Assembly (NCBI RefSeq): GCF_025144145.1
Contig: NZ_CP083546.1
Coordinates: forward strand, 633,001 to 697,000
Reading direction: 5' to 3'
From: Leisingera sp. M658
Lineage (GTDB): Bacteria > Pseudomonadota > Alphaproteobacteria > Rhodobacterales > Rhodobacteraceae
DNA: 64,000 nt
Both the position numbers and the translations under genes were made by a program. How positions within the stretch are numbered: the first letter of the stretch is position 1; every line of letters begins with the position of its first letter. Below the pieces are notes generated by a model. The model had not been told where the DNA came from. It worked only from the letters and a program-made list of their open reading frames with translations, and did not search any database. Shown piece by piece: positions 17,124 to 26,721 of this stretch.

Positions 17124-17503
17124 GCCTTGGCTCTTTCAATTGCGTGAAGCGTTGCAGCCGGGTTGGCCTGGTATTTGATCAGGTGTTTGTCGCCGGTCCT
17201 GGTGATCACCTGCACATAGCTGCCCATGGTTTTGACAGCTTCGATTTGGGTCAGCGGGATGTTGCGTTCTGCTGGGCCGGTGAGGGCCGTATCCGTCAGG
17301 GTCCAGACCACCGCCAGCTCCTCGCTGGCCAAATACCAGCCGCGCAGGGCGATGGCGGCCAGCCCGCCAACAGCGCCGGTCCAGATATGCGGGCTGTCCA
17401 GGAACCACAGAACCGCCATTGCGCCGCCCATGCCAATTGCTGCCATCCAGGCGTGAGCGCGGACATAGGCGCTGCGGTCCGGTTTGAAATCGGTCTCTGC
17501 CAT
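17120..17503 (-). CDS. Membrane protein with bacterial PH-like domain
   Basis: 127 aa. Two hydrophobic stretches (about residues 19-35 and 40-55, AAIGMGGAMAVLWFL and IWTGAVGGLAAIALRGWYLA) precede a beta-rich domain: EELAVVWTLTDTALTGP, RNIPLTQIEAVKTMGSYVQVITR, and DKHLIKYQANPAATLHAI. This is the strand order of bacterial PH (bPH) domains. The start overlaps the upstream stop and the stop overlaps the next start. Role unknown. Confidence 0.8.
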   Translation of the reverse strand: MAETDFKPDRSAYVRAHAWMAAIGMGGAMAVLWFLDSPHIWTGAVGGLAAIALRGWYLASEELAVVWTLTDTALTGPAERNIPLTQIEAVKTMGSYVQVITRTGDKHLIKYQANPAATLHAIERAKA

Positions 17504-18036
17504 CAACCCATCAATGCCCAGACAAGCAGTGCAGTCAGCAGCATCACCACGGCAAACAGAGCAGCGCCGATACGGCGGGCCTGGGTGCGCGCCTGCCGCG
17601 GGGAAAGTTTGGGGGCGGAATAGGGCTTGGCGCTTTCGGCGGTTGCGGGCGGGGCGCTCCAATTGGTCTGCCGCTCACCGTATGTACCCACCAGGGTGAT
17701 CTGCTCTGCCGGGGTCAGCCGGGTTTCGGCGCCGTCAAAGGCGCGCGAGCGGATCAGCAGCACATGGCCATCCAGCGCGTCCAGCATCCCGCGGTCTTCC
17801 TCGACCTGCGCCCGCGGCACACCGCAGCCTTCGGTCAGGTAACCGGTCAGGCCGATGTCTTCCAGGTCGGTGACCGGGAAGATCTCCACCTGATCCATGT
17901 CCAGCGCCTCAATCCCCAGCACCTGCGCCAGCGCGCCGGGTTCCTTCAGGAATGCCGCCTGCTCAGGCCGCATATCGAGTGTAAACAGCCGGATCACGCC
18001 GCGCTCTCCGGCGGGGATATGGATCACGCCCTCCAC
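17503..18036 (-). CDS. Tail-anchored protein of the pyrB operon
   Basis: About 177 aa, starting 4 bp after pyrB with a GTG (18036); a second GTG at 18027 is possible. It opens VIHIPAGERGVIRLFTLDMRPEQA. A soluble first part (VEIFPVTDLEDIGLTGYLTEGCGVP, HVLLIRSRAFDG, LTPAEQITLVGTYGE) is followed by a Pro/Ala-rich linker and one C-terminal membrane helix (IGAALFAVVMLLTALLVWAL). No known motif. Coupling to pyrB suggests constitutive co-expression rather than a pyrimidine role. Confidence 0.78.
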   Translation of the reverse strand: MEGVIHIPAGERGVIRLFTLDMRPEQAAFLKEPGALAQVLGIEALDMDQVEIFPVTDLEDIGLTGYLTEGCGVPRAQVEEDRGMLDALDGHVLLIRSRAFDGAETRLTPAEQITLVGTYGERQTNWSAPPATAESAKPYSAPKLSPRQARTQARRIGAALFAVVMLLTALLVWALMG

Positions 18037-18040
18037 CTGT

Positions 18041-18991
18041 TCAGCCCGCCTTCGCCTGGCGTTCGGCGCGCAGGTTGCGGGCCAGCAGGTCCATCGCCGC
18101 CATCCGCACCGCGACACCCATCTCGACCTGCTCCTGAATGACCGAGCGGTTGATGTCATCTGCCAGAGTGCCGTCGATCTCAACTCCGCGGTTCATCGGG
18201 CCGGGATGCATGATGATGGCGTCGGGTTTGGCCTGCGCCAGCTTGTCGGCGTCAAGCCCGTAGCGGTGATAATATTCGCGCTCCGACGGGATAAAGCCGC
18301 CGTCCATGCGCTCTTTCTGCAGCCGCAGCATCATCACCACGTCTACGTCCTTCAGGCCTTCGCGCATGTCGTCATAGATCTCGGCGCCGAATTCGGCGAA
18401 CTGGCCGGGCACCAGCGTCGGCGGGCCGATCAGGCGGATGCGGTTTTCCATTTTGCCCAAGAGGATCAGGTTCGAGCGGGCGACGCGGGAATGGGCAATG
18501 TCGCCGCAGATCGCGATGTTCAGCCGGTGCAGCCGGCCTTTGGAACGGCGGATGGTCAGCGCGTCCAGCAGCGCCTGGGTTGGATGCTCGTGCTTGCCGT
18601 CGCCGGCATTCAGCACCGCGCAATTCACCTTTTGCGCCAAAAGATCCACCGCGCCGGAATGCGGATGCCGCACCACCAGAAGGTCCGGATGCATGGCGTT
18701 CAGTGTCATCGCGGTGTCGATCAGGGTCTCGCCCTTTTTGATCGAGGAGGCCTGCATCGCCATATTCATAACATCAGCGCCCAGGCGCTTGCCTGCCAGC
18801 TCGAAACTCGCTTGGGTACGGGTGGAATTCTCGAAGAACATGTTGATCTGAGTAAGCCCCGCCAGCACGTCGGAATGCTTCTCCGGCCGGCGGTTCAGGG
18901 CAACATATTCATCGGCAAGATCAAGAATCGCGGTGATCTCATGCGGTGTCAGCGGTTCGATGCCAAGCAGGTGGCGGTGTTCGAAGGACAT
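18041..18991 (-). CDS. pyrB: Aspartate carbamoyltransferase catalytic subunit
   Basis: Cytoplasmic enzyme joining carbamoyl phosphate and aspartate, the first committed pyrimidine step. Motifs: [20 protein letters not shown] (carbamoyl phosphate loop, about residues 53-72), [14 protein letters not shown] (about 136), and [14 protein letters not shown] (about 263). It has 316 aa, the normal size. It heads a six-gene minus-strand operon. No regulatory pyrI is present; the pseudo-dihydroorotase downstream is the likely partner. Confidence 0.96.
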   Translation of the reverse strand: MSFEHRHLLGIEPLTPHEITAILDLADEYVALNRRPEKHSDVLAGLTQINMFFENSTRTQASFELAGKRLGADVMNMAMQASSIKKGETLIDTAMTLNAMHPDLLVVRHPHSGAVDLLAQKVNCAVLNAGDGKHEHPTQALLDALTIRRSKGRLHRLNIAICGDIAHSRVARSNLILLGKMENRIRLIGPPTLVPGQFAEFGAEIYDDMREGLKDVDVVMMLRLQKERMDGGFIPSEREYYHRYGLDADKLAQAKPDAIIMHPGPMNRGVEIDGTLADDINRSVIQEQVEMGVAVRMAAMDLLARNLRAERQAKAG

Positions 18992-19107
18992 AGGGGGCAG
19001 CTCCGCTTGATTTGCGGGTTCTTATAGGCGGGGTGCACGCGTGCGGCAAGGCGTTGCGGCGGCGGCAGGCGGTGCGCAAGCGAGAGGCCGGCCCCTCGCG
19101 CTCCCCG

Positions 19108-19130
19108 GAGTATTTCTGAAAAGATGAAAC
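19108..19130. repeat. GAGTATTTCTGAAAAGATGAA repeat, half copy
   Basis: This stretch matches the left arm of the palindromic element at 61971-62029 over about 20 bases. It follows a small GC hairpin (GCGAGAGG-CCGG-CCCCTCGC, 19080-19099), between the pyrB and UDG genes. Confidence 0.55.
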
Positions 19131-19197
19131 ACTTGAATTTGCAAGATGGCCGCGGAGAGGTGTTCCGCTTGGGCTGCGGGCAGAGTAGCTTGAGCGG

Positions 19198-19962
19198 ATG
19201 GAATCGGCATTGGATTACTGGAGCGCCCGGGCGCTGTTGGAGTGGCAGGCGGAGCTTGGCGCAACCGAGGCGCTTTGCGACGCGCCAGTGGACCGCTATG
19301 CGCTGGAGCAGGCTGCGCCGAAGCCGAAACCGGGCGCAGCCCCTGCGCCGCCGCCCAAGCCTAAGGACGCGGACCCTGTTGATGTGGCACAGAAGGCCGC
19401 CAAGGGGGCGGCATCCCTGCCGGCCTTGCGCGATGCCTTGGAGGGTTTCAGCCATTGCGACCTGAAACGCGGCGCCCGCAATCTGGTGTTCTCGGACGGG
19501 CAGGCCGGCGCGCGGGTGATGATCATCGGGGAGGCACCGGACCGGGATGAGGATCTGCAGGGCAAACCGTTTGCGGGCCGCGCCGGTCAGCTTCTGGACA
19601 AGATGCTGGAGGCCATCGGCCTGTCACGTGCCGAGAGCGTCTATATCACCAATGTGCTGCCCTGGCGGCCGCCGCAGAACCGCGATCCGCTGCCAGTGGA
19701 AATCGCCATGCTGACTCCGTTCCTGGAACGGCATGTGGCGCTGGCAGAGCCGGATATTCTGGTCTTGATGGGCAATATCAGCTGCCAGGCAGTGCTGGGC
19801 AAACGCGGCATTACCCGGCTGCGCGGGCAATGGGATCAGGCCTGGGGCAAGCCGGTGCTGCCGATGTTCCACCCAGCCTATCTGCTGCGCCAGCCGCAGC
19901 AGAAGCGGCAGGCCTGGTGTGATCTTCTTGAGCTGAAGGCATGGCTGGGCGCGCTGTCCTGA
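19198..19962 (+). CDS. Family-4-type uracil-DNA glycosylase, Fe-S cysteines mostly lost
   Basis: Removes uracil from DNA in base excision repair. The C-terminal 170 residues show the family-4 pattern: IIGEAPDRDEDLQGKPFAGRAGQLL, YITNVLPWRPPQNRDPLP, and MFHPAYLLRQP. In family 4, four cysteines hold a 4Fe-4S cluster. Here only the SHCDLK cysteine near residue 84 remains; the KCRPP cysteine is Trp (PWRPP) and the later one is Leu. The N-terminal 80 residues include a Pro/Ala/Lys linker (KPKPGAAPAPPPKPKD). The enzyme may be a cluster-free variant. Function is probable; activity is not shown. Confidence 0.85.
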   Translation: MESALDYWSARALLEWQAELGATEALCDAPVDRYALEQAAPKPKPGAAPAPPPKPKDADPVDVAQKAAKGAASLPALRDALEGFSHCDLKRGARNLVFSDGQAGARVMIIGEAPDRDEDLQGKPFAGRAGQLLDKMLEAIGLSRAESVYITNVLPWRPPQNRDPLPVEIAMLTPFLERHVALAEPDILVLMGNISCQAVLGKRGITRLRGQWDQAWGKPVLPMFHPAYLLRQPQQKRQAWCDLLELKAWLGALS

Positions 19963-19977
19963 CGGAGGAGGAGTCTC

Positions 19978-20577
19978 ATGAAGATTCTCGCGTTTTCAGA
20001 TCTGCATCTTTCAAGCAGCCACGCGGTGGAAATCGTGGCGGCCAGCGCAGGTGCTGATCTGGTGATTGGTGCAGGTGATTTTTGCAATATGCGCCGGGGA
20101 CTGGACCGCGCCGTGGCGATGCTGGCAGGGTTGAAAGCGCCGATGGTGGCGGTGCCCGGCAATGGTGAAAGCGCTGGTGAGTTGCGTGCTGCGGGGTTTC
20201 CCGGCACAACAGTGCTGCATGGCGAGGGAATTGATTTTGAGGGGCTGCGTCTGTTCGGCCTCGGCTATGGCGTGCCTGAAACACCCTTTGGCAGCTGGTC
20301 CTGCGACCTGAGCGAAGTTCAGGCGGCAGCGATGCTGGCTGCCTGTGATCACGCGGATATTCTGATCTCCCATTCACCGCCCAAGGGGCTGGGGGACGTA
20401 ACATCGGGCGGGCTGTCCGTCGGCTCCAAGGCGGTCCGGGCAGCGGCGGAGCGGACCCAGCCGCAATTGCTGTTCTGCGGCCATGTGCATGATTGCTGGG
20501 GCTTCCGCGGCAGCATAGGCAGGACGCAGGTGGCCAATCTGGGCCCTTTGGTGAGCTGGTTTGAGGTGCAGCCTTGA
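19978..20577 (+). CDS. Calcineurin-like metallophosphoesterase
   Basis: 199 aa. The metal-binding motifs of the phosphoesterase superfamily are present in order: FSDLHLS (DxH), IGAGDF (GD), PGNGES (GN(G/H)E variant), a single His in ISHSPP, and CGHVHD (GHxH). It has a good ribosome site (GGAGGAG at 19964) 15 bp after the glycosylase gene. Substrate unknown. The stop overlaps the next gene's TTG start. Confidence 0.88.
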   Translation: MKILAFSDLHLSSSHAVEIVAASAGADLVIGAGDFCNMRRGLDRAVAMLAGLKAPMVAVPGNGESAGELRAAGFPGTTVLHGEGIDFEGLRLFGLGYGVPETPFGSWSCDLSEVQAAAMLAACDHADILISHSPPKGLGDVTSGGLSVGSKAVRAAAERTQPQLLFCGHVHDCWGFRGSIGRTQVANLGPLVSWFEVQP

Positions 20578-21194
20578 TTGATGCGGTAACTTTGCTCGCG
20601 TTCATCCCGGCAGCGCTGGCGCTGAATCTGACACCGGGCGCGGACATGATGTTCTGCCTTGGCCAGGGGCTGCGCTCGGGGCGCGGGGCGGCGGTGGCGG
20701 CAAGTGCCGGGATTTCCACAGGCAGCATGGTGCATGTGTCCTTGGCGGGACTGGGGCTGGGGGCGGTGGTTTCCGCGATACCTGCGCTGTTTGATCTGAT
20801 CCGCTGGGCGGGTGTGGTCTATCTGCTGTATCTGGCCTGGGATGCTTTGCGCCGCGGACCGGCGCCGGATGCGCTGCCGCAGCGGCGCGGGGCCGGCGCT
20901 TTTCGCAGCGGGCTGTTGGTCAATCTGACCAATCCCAAGGTGATCCTGTTCGTGCTGGCCTTTGTGCCGCAATTTGTGAAACCCGAGGCCGGCCCGGTGC
21001 TGGTGCAGTTCCTGGTCTTCGGGTTGATCCTGGCCGCGGGTGGTTTCTTTATCAACGGGCTGATCGGCGTTTTTGCCGGCCAGGCCGGGCAGCGGCTGAC
21101 CGGCTCGCCGGTGTTCGCGCGCTGGCTGGGCCGGGTTTCGGCCGGAATTTTTGCAGGGCTGGCCGTGCGGCTGGCGATTATGGAGAGGGCGTGA
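20574..21194 (+). CDS. LysE/RhtB-family amino-acid exporter
   Basis: A 206-aa membrane exporter with about six hydrophobic segments. The family signature ALNLTPGADMMFCLGQGLRSG is at the N-terminus, and NLTNPKVILFVLAFVPQF near residue 112 is also typical. The only sensible start is TTG at 20574, overlapping the upstream TGA (TTGA), so it is translated by coupling. The exported substrate is unknown. Confidence 0.88.
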   Translation: MIDAVTLLAFIPAALALNLTPGADMMFCLGQGLRSGRGAAVAASAGISTGSMVHVSLAGLGLGAVVSAIPALFDLIRWAGVVYLLYLAWDALRRGPAPDALPQRRGAGAFRSGLLVNLTNPKVILFVLAFVPQFVKPEAGPVLVQFLVFGLILAAGGFFINGLIGVFAGQAGQRLTGSPVFARWLGRVSAGIFAGLAVRLAIMERA

Positions 21195-21195
21195 A

Positions 21196-21738
21196 ATGTC
21201 CCGGATTGACGAAAGCATGGATTTCATCCCGGTCCGCATTGCGGTGCTGACGGTGTCGGATAGCCGTAAAATGGAGGATGACCGCTCTGGCCAGGTTCTG
21301 GTGGACCGGTTGCGGGACGCGGGCCATACCCTTGCCGGGCGCAAGATCATTCCTGACGAGCGCGCCGAAATTGCCGCGCAGCTGCGCGCCTGGATCGCCG
21401 ACCGGGAAGTGGATGTGGTGATCTCCACCGGCGGTACCGGCCTGACGGGCCGCGACGTGACGGTGGAAGCGCACCGGGATGTCTATGAAAAGGAGATCGA
21501 GGCCTTTGGCACCGTCTTCACCCATGTCTCGATGCAGAAGATCGGTACCAGCGCAGTGCAGTCGCGCGCCACCGGCGGCGTTGCGGGCGGCACCTATCTG
21601 TTTGCACTGCCCGGCAGCCCTGGCGCCTGCAAGGACGGCTGGGATGAAATCCTGTCAAAACAGCTTGATTACCGCCACCGGCCCTGCAATTTCGTGGAAA
21701 TCATGCCCAGATTGGAAGAACATCTGCGCCGGAAGTAA
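21196..21738 (+). CDS. moaB: Molybdenum cofactor biosynthesis protein B
   Basis: 180-aa MoaB/Mog-family protein that adenylylates molybdopterin before molybdate insertion. It has the MoCF-binding pattern: AVLTVSDSRKMEDDRSGQ, VVISTGGTGLTGRDVT (nucleotide/pterin loop, about residue 77), and LFALPGSPGACKDGW. It starts 2 bp after the LysE-type gene. It is one of three separate molybdenum cofactor loci in the window. Confidence 0.93.
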   Translation: MSRIDESMDFIPVRIAVLTVSDSRKMEDDRSGQVLVDRLRDAGHTLAGRKIIPDERAEIAAQLRAWIADREVDVVISTGGTGLTGRDVTVEAHRDVYEKEIEAFGTVFTHVSMQKIGTSAVQSRATGGVAGGTYLFALPGSPGACKDGWDEILSKQLDYRHRPCNFVEIMPRLEEHLRRK

Positions 21739-21865
21739 TCCCGCACGGCGTGTAACCTCGTAAACCTGTGCGGAAAATCGTATATTTCCAAGCGGACACA
21801 AAGCATTTGCGCTTTGGCTGGCCGCATCGGCGGTCCCGGCAGCATCCGCACCGGAAGGGAGAGAC

Positions 21866-23320
21866 ATGCGCTTTTTGCGTCAGAGTGTGACTGGGGTTTT
21901 CCTGGCGGCCTTAACGGCAGCGTTGCTGCTTTATGCCGGGCAGCTGGTTTTCAGTGCGATTGACGCACAGCTGAATGCGGAGAAAAAAACACCGCCTGTG
22001 CGTGAGCGGGTGTTTGCGGTCAATGTGGTGACAGCGGATCTGCAGACCGTAGCCCCTGAGCTGACGGCCTTTGGCCGGGTGGAAAGCCGCCGCGCACTGG
22101 AGCTGCGCACAGCGGTGGCGGGCCGGGTTGTGCACCTCTCTGAGGATTTTGAGGACGGCGGCGCGGTCCGCGCCGGTGAGGTGCTGGTGCAGATCGATCC
22201 GGCGGATGCGCAGGCCGCACTGGACCGGGCCGAGGCCGACATGATGGATGCCCGAGCCGAGGAACGCGATGCCACCCGGGCGCTGATCCTGGCACAGGAC
22301 GAATTGCAGGCCACCCAGGACCAGGCGCAGCTGCGCGAACGGGCCTTTCAGCGGCAGCTGGATCTGCAGCAGCGCGGTGTTGGCACCGCCGCAACGGTGG
22401 AAACAGCCGAGCTTGCGGCGGTGCAGGCGCGCCAGGCGGTGATCTCGCGCCGCCAGGCCGTCAGCCAGGCAGAGGCGCGTGTGGATCAGGCTGCCACCCG
22501 CGTGGCCCGGGCGCAGATCGCGCTGGACGAAGCGCAGCGCGAGCTGGACGATACCACCATCATGGCGGGTTTTGACGGGACTTTGCAGGCGGTTAACCTG
22601 GTGCAGGGGCGGCTGGTCTCGGCCAATGAAAAACTGGCGGATTTGGTTGATCCGGATCTGCTGGAGGCAGCGTTCCGGGTTTCCACTGCGCAATACGCCC
22701 GGCTGCTTGACGCTGGCGGCCATCTGCTGCGCGCGCCGGTGCGGGTGTCGCTGGATGCCGCCGGCGCAGGGTTAAGTGCCGCCGGGCAGATTTCCCGCGC
22801 CAGCGGGGCTGCCGGTGACGGGCAGACCGGGCGGTTGGTATATGCCCGGCTGCAGGCTGCGCCGGGGTTTGAACCTGGCGATTTTGTCACCGTAAAAGTG
22901 ACCGAGCCTGAGGTCGCGGCGGTGGCCCGTGTTCCGGCCTCGGCGCTGGGCGCGGATGGCTCGGTCCTTGTGCTGGGGGCTGAGGACCGGCTGGAGTCAT
23001 TGGCCGTCGAACTGGTCCGCCGTCAGGGCGATGACGTGCTGATTCGCGGTTCGGGACTGGAAGGCCGCGAGATCGTGACCGGGCGCACGCCGCTTTTGGG
23101 CGCTGGCATTAAAGTGCGCCCGTTGCGCCAGGGTGCCGGGGTGCAGGCGCTTCCGCAATTAATCGAGCTGACCGACGAACGCCGGGCCAGGCTTGTGGCG
23201 TTTGTCGAGGGCAGCAGCGTGATGCCTTCCGCAATGAAAGAACAGATGCTGCAGCAACTGGCCGAGGCCAGGGTGCCCGTCAGGCTGGTGACCCGGATTG
23301 AATCCCGGATGGGGGGCTGA
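21866..23320 (+). CDS. RND efflux periplasmic adaptor (membrane fusion protein)
   Basis: A 484-aa adaptor linking an inner-membrane RND pump to an outer-membrane channel. An N-terminal membrane anchor (residues about 7-30) is followed by a lipoyl half (GRVESRRALELRTAVAGRVVHLSEDFEDGGAVRAG), a long coiled coil (about 115-205, Gln/Ala/Arg-rich) and the returning lipoyl half (DDTTIMAGFDGTLQAVNLVQGRLVS). The barrel domain then follows. It lies 5 bp upstream of the pump gene. A GGAAA-(8)-TTTCC inverted repeat sits upstream near 21772-21789 and could be an operator. Confidence 0.92.
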   Translation: MRFLRQSVTGVFLAALTAALLLYAGQLVFSAIDAQLNAEKKTPPVRERVFAVNVVTADLQTVAPELTAFGRVESRRALELRTAVAGRVVHLSEDFEDGGAVRAGEVLVQIDPADAQAALDRAEADMMDARAEERDATRALILAQDELQATQDQAQLRERAFQRQLDLQQRGVGTAATVETAELAAVQARQAVISRRQAVSQAEARVDQAATRVARAQIALDEAQRELDDTTIMAGFDGTLQAVNLVQGRLVSANEKLADLVDPDLLEAAFRVSTAQYARLLDAGGHLLRAPVRVSLDAAGAGLSAAGQISRASGAAGDGQTGRLVYARLQAAPGFEPGDFVTVKVTEPEVAAVARVPASALGADGSVLVLGAEDRLESLAVELVRRQGDDVLIRGSGLEGREIVTGRTPLLGAGIKVRPLRQGAGVQALPQLIELTDERRARLVAFVEGSSVMPSAMKEQMLQQLAEARVPVRLVTRIESRMGG

Positions 23321-23325
23321 GGGTC

Positions 23326-26300
23326 ATGGTCCGCAAGCTCCCCCGGCCGGCCCGCGGGCTGTTCAGTTACTTCACCCGCCACCGCACCGCCGCAAACCTG
23401 CTGCTGGTGATCATGCTGGTGCTGGGCGCCGCAGCGATGCCCAACATGCGGACACAGTTCTTCCCGGATGTGATTGTCGAACGCGTCACCGTCACCGTCG
23501 AATGGGAGGGCGCAGGCCCCGAGGATGTGGACAGCGCCATCGTGCAGGTTCTGGAGCCGGCACTCCTGGCCGTGGACGGGGTGGAGGAGACATCTTCCAG
23601 CTCGCGCGAAGGGCGGGCAACGCTGACGCTGGAGTTTGAGCCTGGCACGGACATGGGCCAGGCCACCGACGATGTGCAGGCGGCGGTCGACGGCATCACC
23701 ACCCTGCCGGAAGAGGCGGAGGAGCCGGAAGTGCGCCGCGGCGCCTGGCGCGACCGGGTGACCGATGTAGTGATATCCGGACCTGTGGCCGCAGGCCAGC
23801 TGGGTCTGTTTGCGGATGAGCTGGTCACCCGTCTGTTTGAGGCCGGCGTCACCCGCACCACCATCCGCGGCGTGGCAGCGCCCGAGACCATCGTCGAGGT
23901 GCCCACCGCCAAGCTGATGACCCATGACATCACCATGCGCGAAGTCGCCGAGGCCATTGCGGCAGAGGTTGATGCAGATCCGGCAGGTGATGTCAGCGGC
24001 GCCAACGCGCGGGTGCGCACCGGCAGCGAAAAACGCAAACCCGACGAGCTGGAAGCCATTGTCCTGCGCACCAATGCCGACGGCTCGGTGCTGACCATTG
24101 CCGATGTGGCACAGGTGCGGGTCGAGGGTGTGGACCGCAACCGCTCGTATTTTGTGGACGGCAACCCGGCAATGTCGATCCGGGTGGACCGCTCGGACCA
24201 GGGTAATGCCATCCGCTTGCAGGGCCAGGTGCAGGAGGTGGTGGATCAGATGCAGGCGAGCCTGCCGCAGGGGGTGACGGCCGAGTTGATCCGGACCCGG
24301 GCACAGTCGATCACCGACCGTTTGGACATTCTAATCGACAATGGCCTGATGGGGCTTGCCCTGGTGCTGGGCCTGTTGTTCCTGTTCCTCAACACCCGTA
24401 TCGCCTTCTGGGTGGCCATGGGCATCCCCGCCTCGATGTTTGCCGCCGTGGCGCTGATGTATGCCGCCGGGATCACCATCAATATGGTCAGCCTGTTTGG
24501 CCTGATCATCACCTTGGGGATCGTGGTGGATGATGCCATCGTGGTGGGCGAGCACGCCGATTTCAGGGTGCGGCGGCTGGGTGAAAACCCGGTGCAGGCC
24601 GCCGAAAATGCGGCCCGGCGGATGGCGATGCCGGTTTTTGCGGCAACGCTGACCACTATCATCGCCTTCTTTGGCCTGACCTTGGTGGGCGGGCGCTTTG
24701 GCGAGCTGATCCGCGATATTCCTTTCACCGTGATTGCGGTGCTGGCGGCCTCGCTTGTGGAATGTTTTCTGATCCTGCCCAACCATCTGGCCCATGCCCT
24801 GACCCATGCCCAGGCGCGGCATTGGTATGACTGGCCGAACCGGATGGTGAACCGCGGCTTCCGCTGGCTGCGCGACCATGCGTTCCGCCCGTTTATGGGG
24901 CTTGTGGTTCAGGCCCGCTATGCGGTGCTGGCCGGGGCGTTGGTGGTCCTGGCCAGTCAGGCGGCGCTGTTCATCAACGGCGACGTGAAGTGGCGTTTCT
25001 TCAATGCGCCGGAGCGCGGCTCCGTGACCGGCAATTTCGCCATGGTAGAGGGCGCCAGCCGCAGTGATACCCTGGCGATGATGCAGGAAGTGCAGCGAAC
25101 CACCGAGGCGCTGGGCGCAGAATATGCCGCCCGCTATGGCCGCAACCCGCTGGATTTTGTCATAGCCGAGGTGGGCGGCAATGCGGGCCGCGGCCTGGGC
25201 GGGGTTGAGGCCAAGGATACAGATCTGCTGGGCGGTATCGCGATTGAATTGATCGACGCCGACCTGCGCCCCTATTCCAGCTTTGCCTTTGTCGCTGAGC
25301 TGCAGGAACGGGTGGCACGGCATCCGCTGGTTGAGACGGTCTCTTTCCGCGGCTGGCGGTCGGGTCCGGGCGGCGACGCGCTGGACGTGCAATTCTCCGG
25401 CCCCGGCGTGCAAGTGCTGAAGGATGCCGCGGAAGACCTGAAAACCGCGCTGCTGCGTTTCCCCGAGGTCTCAGCCGTCGAGGACAATCTGGCCTACGAC
25501 AAGGAGGAGGTGATCCTTGACCTCACCCCGCAAGGCCAGGCATTGAACTTCACCATTGGCAGCCTGGGACAGGCGCTGCGGGCGCGGCTGAATGGAATTG
25601 AGGCCGCGACATACCCGGACGGGCCGCGCAGCGCCAAGATCCGGGTGGAGCTGCCCGAAAATGAGCTGACTGCCGATTTTCTGGAGCGCACGCTGATGCG
25701 GGCGCCCAGCGGGACCTACGTGCCGCTGGCCGATATCGTCTCGGTCACCCGGCGCACAGGTTTTTCGACCGTGCGGCGGGAAAACGGCATCCGGGTGATC
25801 AGTGTCTCGGGCGACATCTCCGAGGACGACCCCGCCCGGGCTGAAGCTGTGATGCAAGCGTTGCAGCAGGAAATCCTGCCGAAGATCGCCAGCGAGCGGC
25901 AAGTTGAATGGACCCTGTCGGGCCTCGCCGAGCAGGAGCAAACCTTCCTGCAGGAGGCAGGCACCGGGCTGATCCTGTGCCTCACCGGTATTTACCTGGT
26001 GCTGTCCTGGATCTTTGCTAGCTGGACCCGGCCATTGGTGGTGATGGCGATCATTCCCTTTGGCCTGGTCGGCACGATCTGGGGGCATTACATGTGGGAG
26101 GTGCCGCTGAGCATGTTCACCGTGGTTGGGCTGCTGGGAATGACCGGGATCATCATCAATGATTCCATCGTGCTGGTGACGACCATCGACCAATATGCAC
26201 AAGACCGCGGCTTGGTGCCGTCGATCATCGATGCGGCGGCTGACCGGCTGCGGCCGGTGATGCTGACCACGATGACAACTGTTCTGGGGCTGGCGCCCCT

Positions 26301-26721
26301 GCTGTTTGAGCGCTCGCAGCAGGCTCAGTTCCTGAAGCCGACGGTGATCACATTGGTCTATGGCCTTGGATTTGGCATGTTCCTGGTCCTGCTGGTGGTG
26401 CCTGCACTGGTCGCCATGCAGCGGGACCTGTCACGCCCGATGACCTCGCTGCGCCGGGCGTTGCGGCGCGGCGCCGGGGGGCTGCGCTGGCTGGTGCTGG
26501 GCACCGCGCTGGCACAGCTTGGCTGGCTGGTGCTGACGCTGGGCTGGGCGATGGCCACCGGTGCGCTGCATCCGGCGCTGCGGGCGTTTCCTGCGCTGGC
26601 GGCAATGGATCCGGTGCGCGCCGGATTGCTGGCCTGCATTGCGGGGGCGCTGGTTCTGGCGCTGCTGGCCTATCTGGCCGGAGGCATTGCCTACCGGTTC
26701 AGCGCCCGCCAGCGGGCCTGA
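23326..26721 (+). CDS. RND efflux pump, inner-membrane permease
   Basis: An 1131-aa proton-driven pump of the AcrB/HAE family. It shows the expected 12-helix layout with two large periplasmic loops. Helix 4 has the proton-relay aspartates in GIVVDDAIVVGEH, and helix 10/11 has GIIINDSIVLVT. The length is slightly above the 1,030-1,050 usual because of a hydrophobic C-terminal extension (about residues 1045-1125) with two further likely helices. Substrates are unknown, and no outer-membrane factor gene is next to it. The last 31 bp overlap the convergent Nudix gene. Confidence 0.94.
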   Translation: MVRKLPRPARGLFSYFTRHRTAANLLLVIMLVLGAAAMPNMRTQFFPDVIVERVTVTVEWEGAGPEDVDSAIVQVLEPALLAVDGVEETSSSSREGRATLTLEFEPGTDMGQATDDVQAAVDGITTLPEEAEEPEVRRGAWRDRVTDVVISGPVAAGQLGLFADELVTRLFEAGVTRTTIRGVAAPETIVEVPTAKLMTHDITMREVAEAIAAEVDADPAGDVSGANARVRTGSEKRKPDELEAIVLRTNADGSVLTIADVAQVRVEGVDRNRSYFVDGNPAMSIRVDRSDQGNAIRLQGQVQEVVDQMQASLPQGVTAELIRTRAQSITDRLDILIDNGLMGLALVLGLLFLFLNTRIAFWVAMGIPASMFAAVALMYAAGITINMVSLFGLIITLGIVVDDAIVVGEHADFRVRRLGENPVQAAENAARRMAMPVFAATLTTIIAFFGLTLVGGRFGELIRDIPFTVIAVLAASLVECFLILPNHLAHALTHAQARHWYDWPNRMVNRGFRWLRDHAFRPFMGLVVQARYAVLAGALVVLASQAALFINGDVKWRFFNAPERGSVTGNFAMVEGASRSDTLAMMQEVQRTTEALGAEYAARYGRNPLDFVIAEVGGNAGRGLGGVEAKDTDLLGGIAIELIDADLRPYSSFAFVAELQERVARHPLVETVSFRGWRSGPGGDALDVQFSGPGVQVLKDAAEDLKTALLRFPEVSAVEDNLAYDKEEVILDLTPQGQALNFTIGSLGQALRARLNGIEAATYPDGPRSAKIRVELPENELTADFLERTLMRAPSGTYVPLADIVSVTRRTGFSTVRRENGIRVISVSGDISEDDPARAEAVMQALQQEILPKIASERQVEWTLSGLAEQEQTFLQEAGTGLILCLTGIYLVLSWIFASWTRPLVVMAIIPFGLVGTIWGHYMWEVPLSMFTVVGLLGMTGIIINDSIVLVTTIDQYAQDRGLVPSIIDAAADRLRPVMLTTMTTVLGLAPLLFERSQQAQFLKPTVITLVYGLGFGMFLVLLVVPALVAMQRDLSRPMTSLRRALRRGAGGLRWLVLGTALAQLGWLVLTLGWAMATGALHPALRAFPALAAMDPVRAGLLACIAGALVLALLAYLAGGIAYRFSARQRA

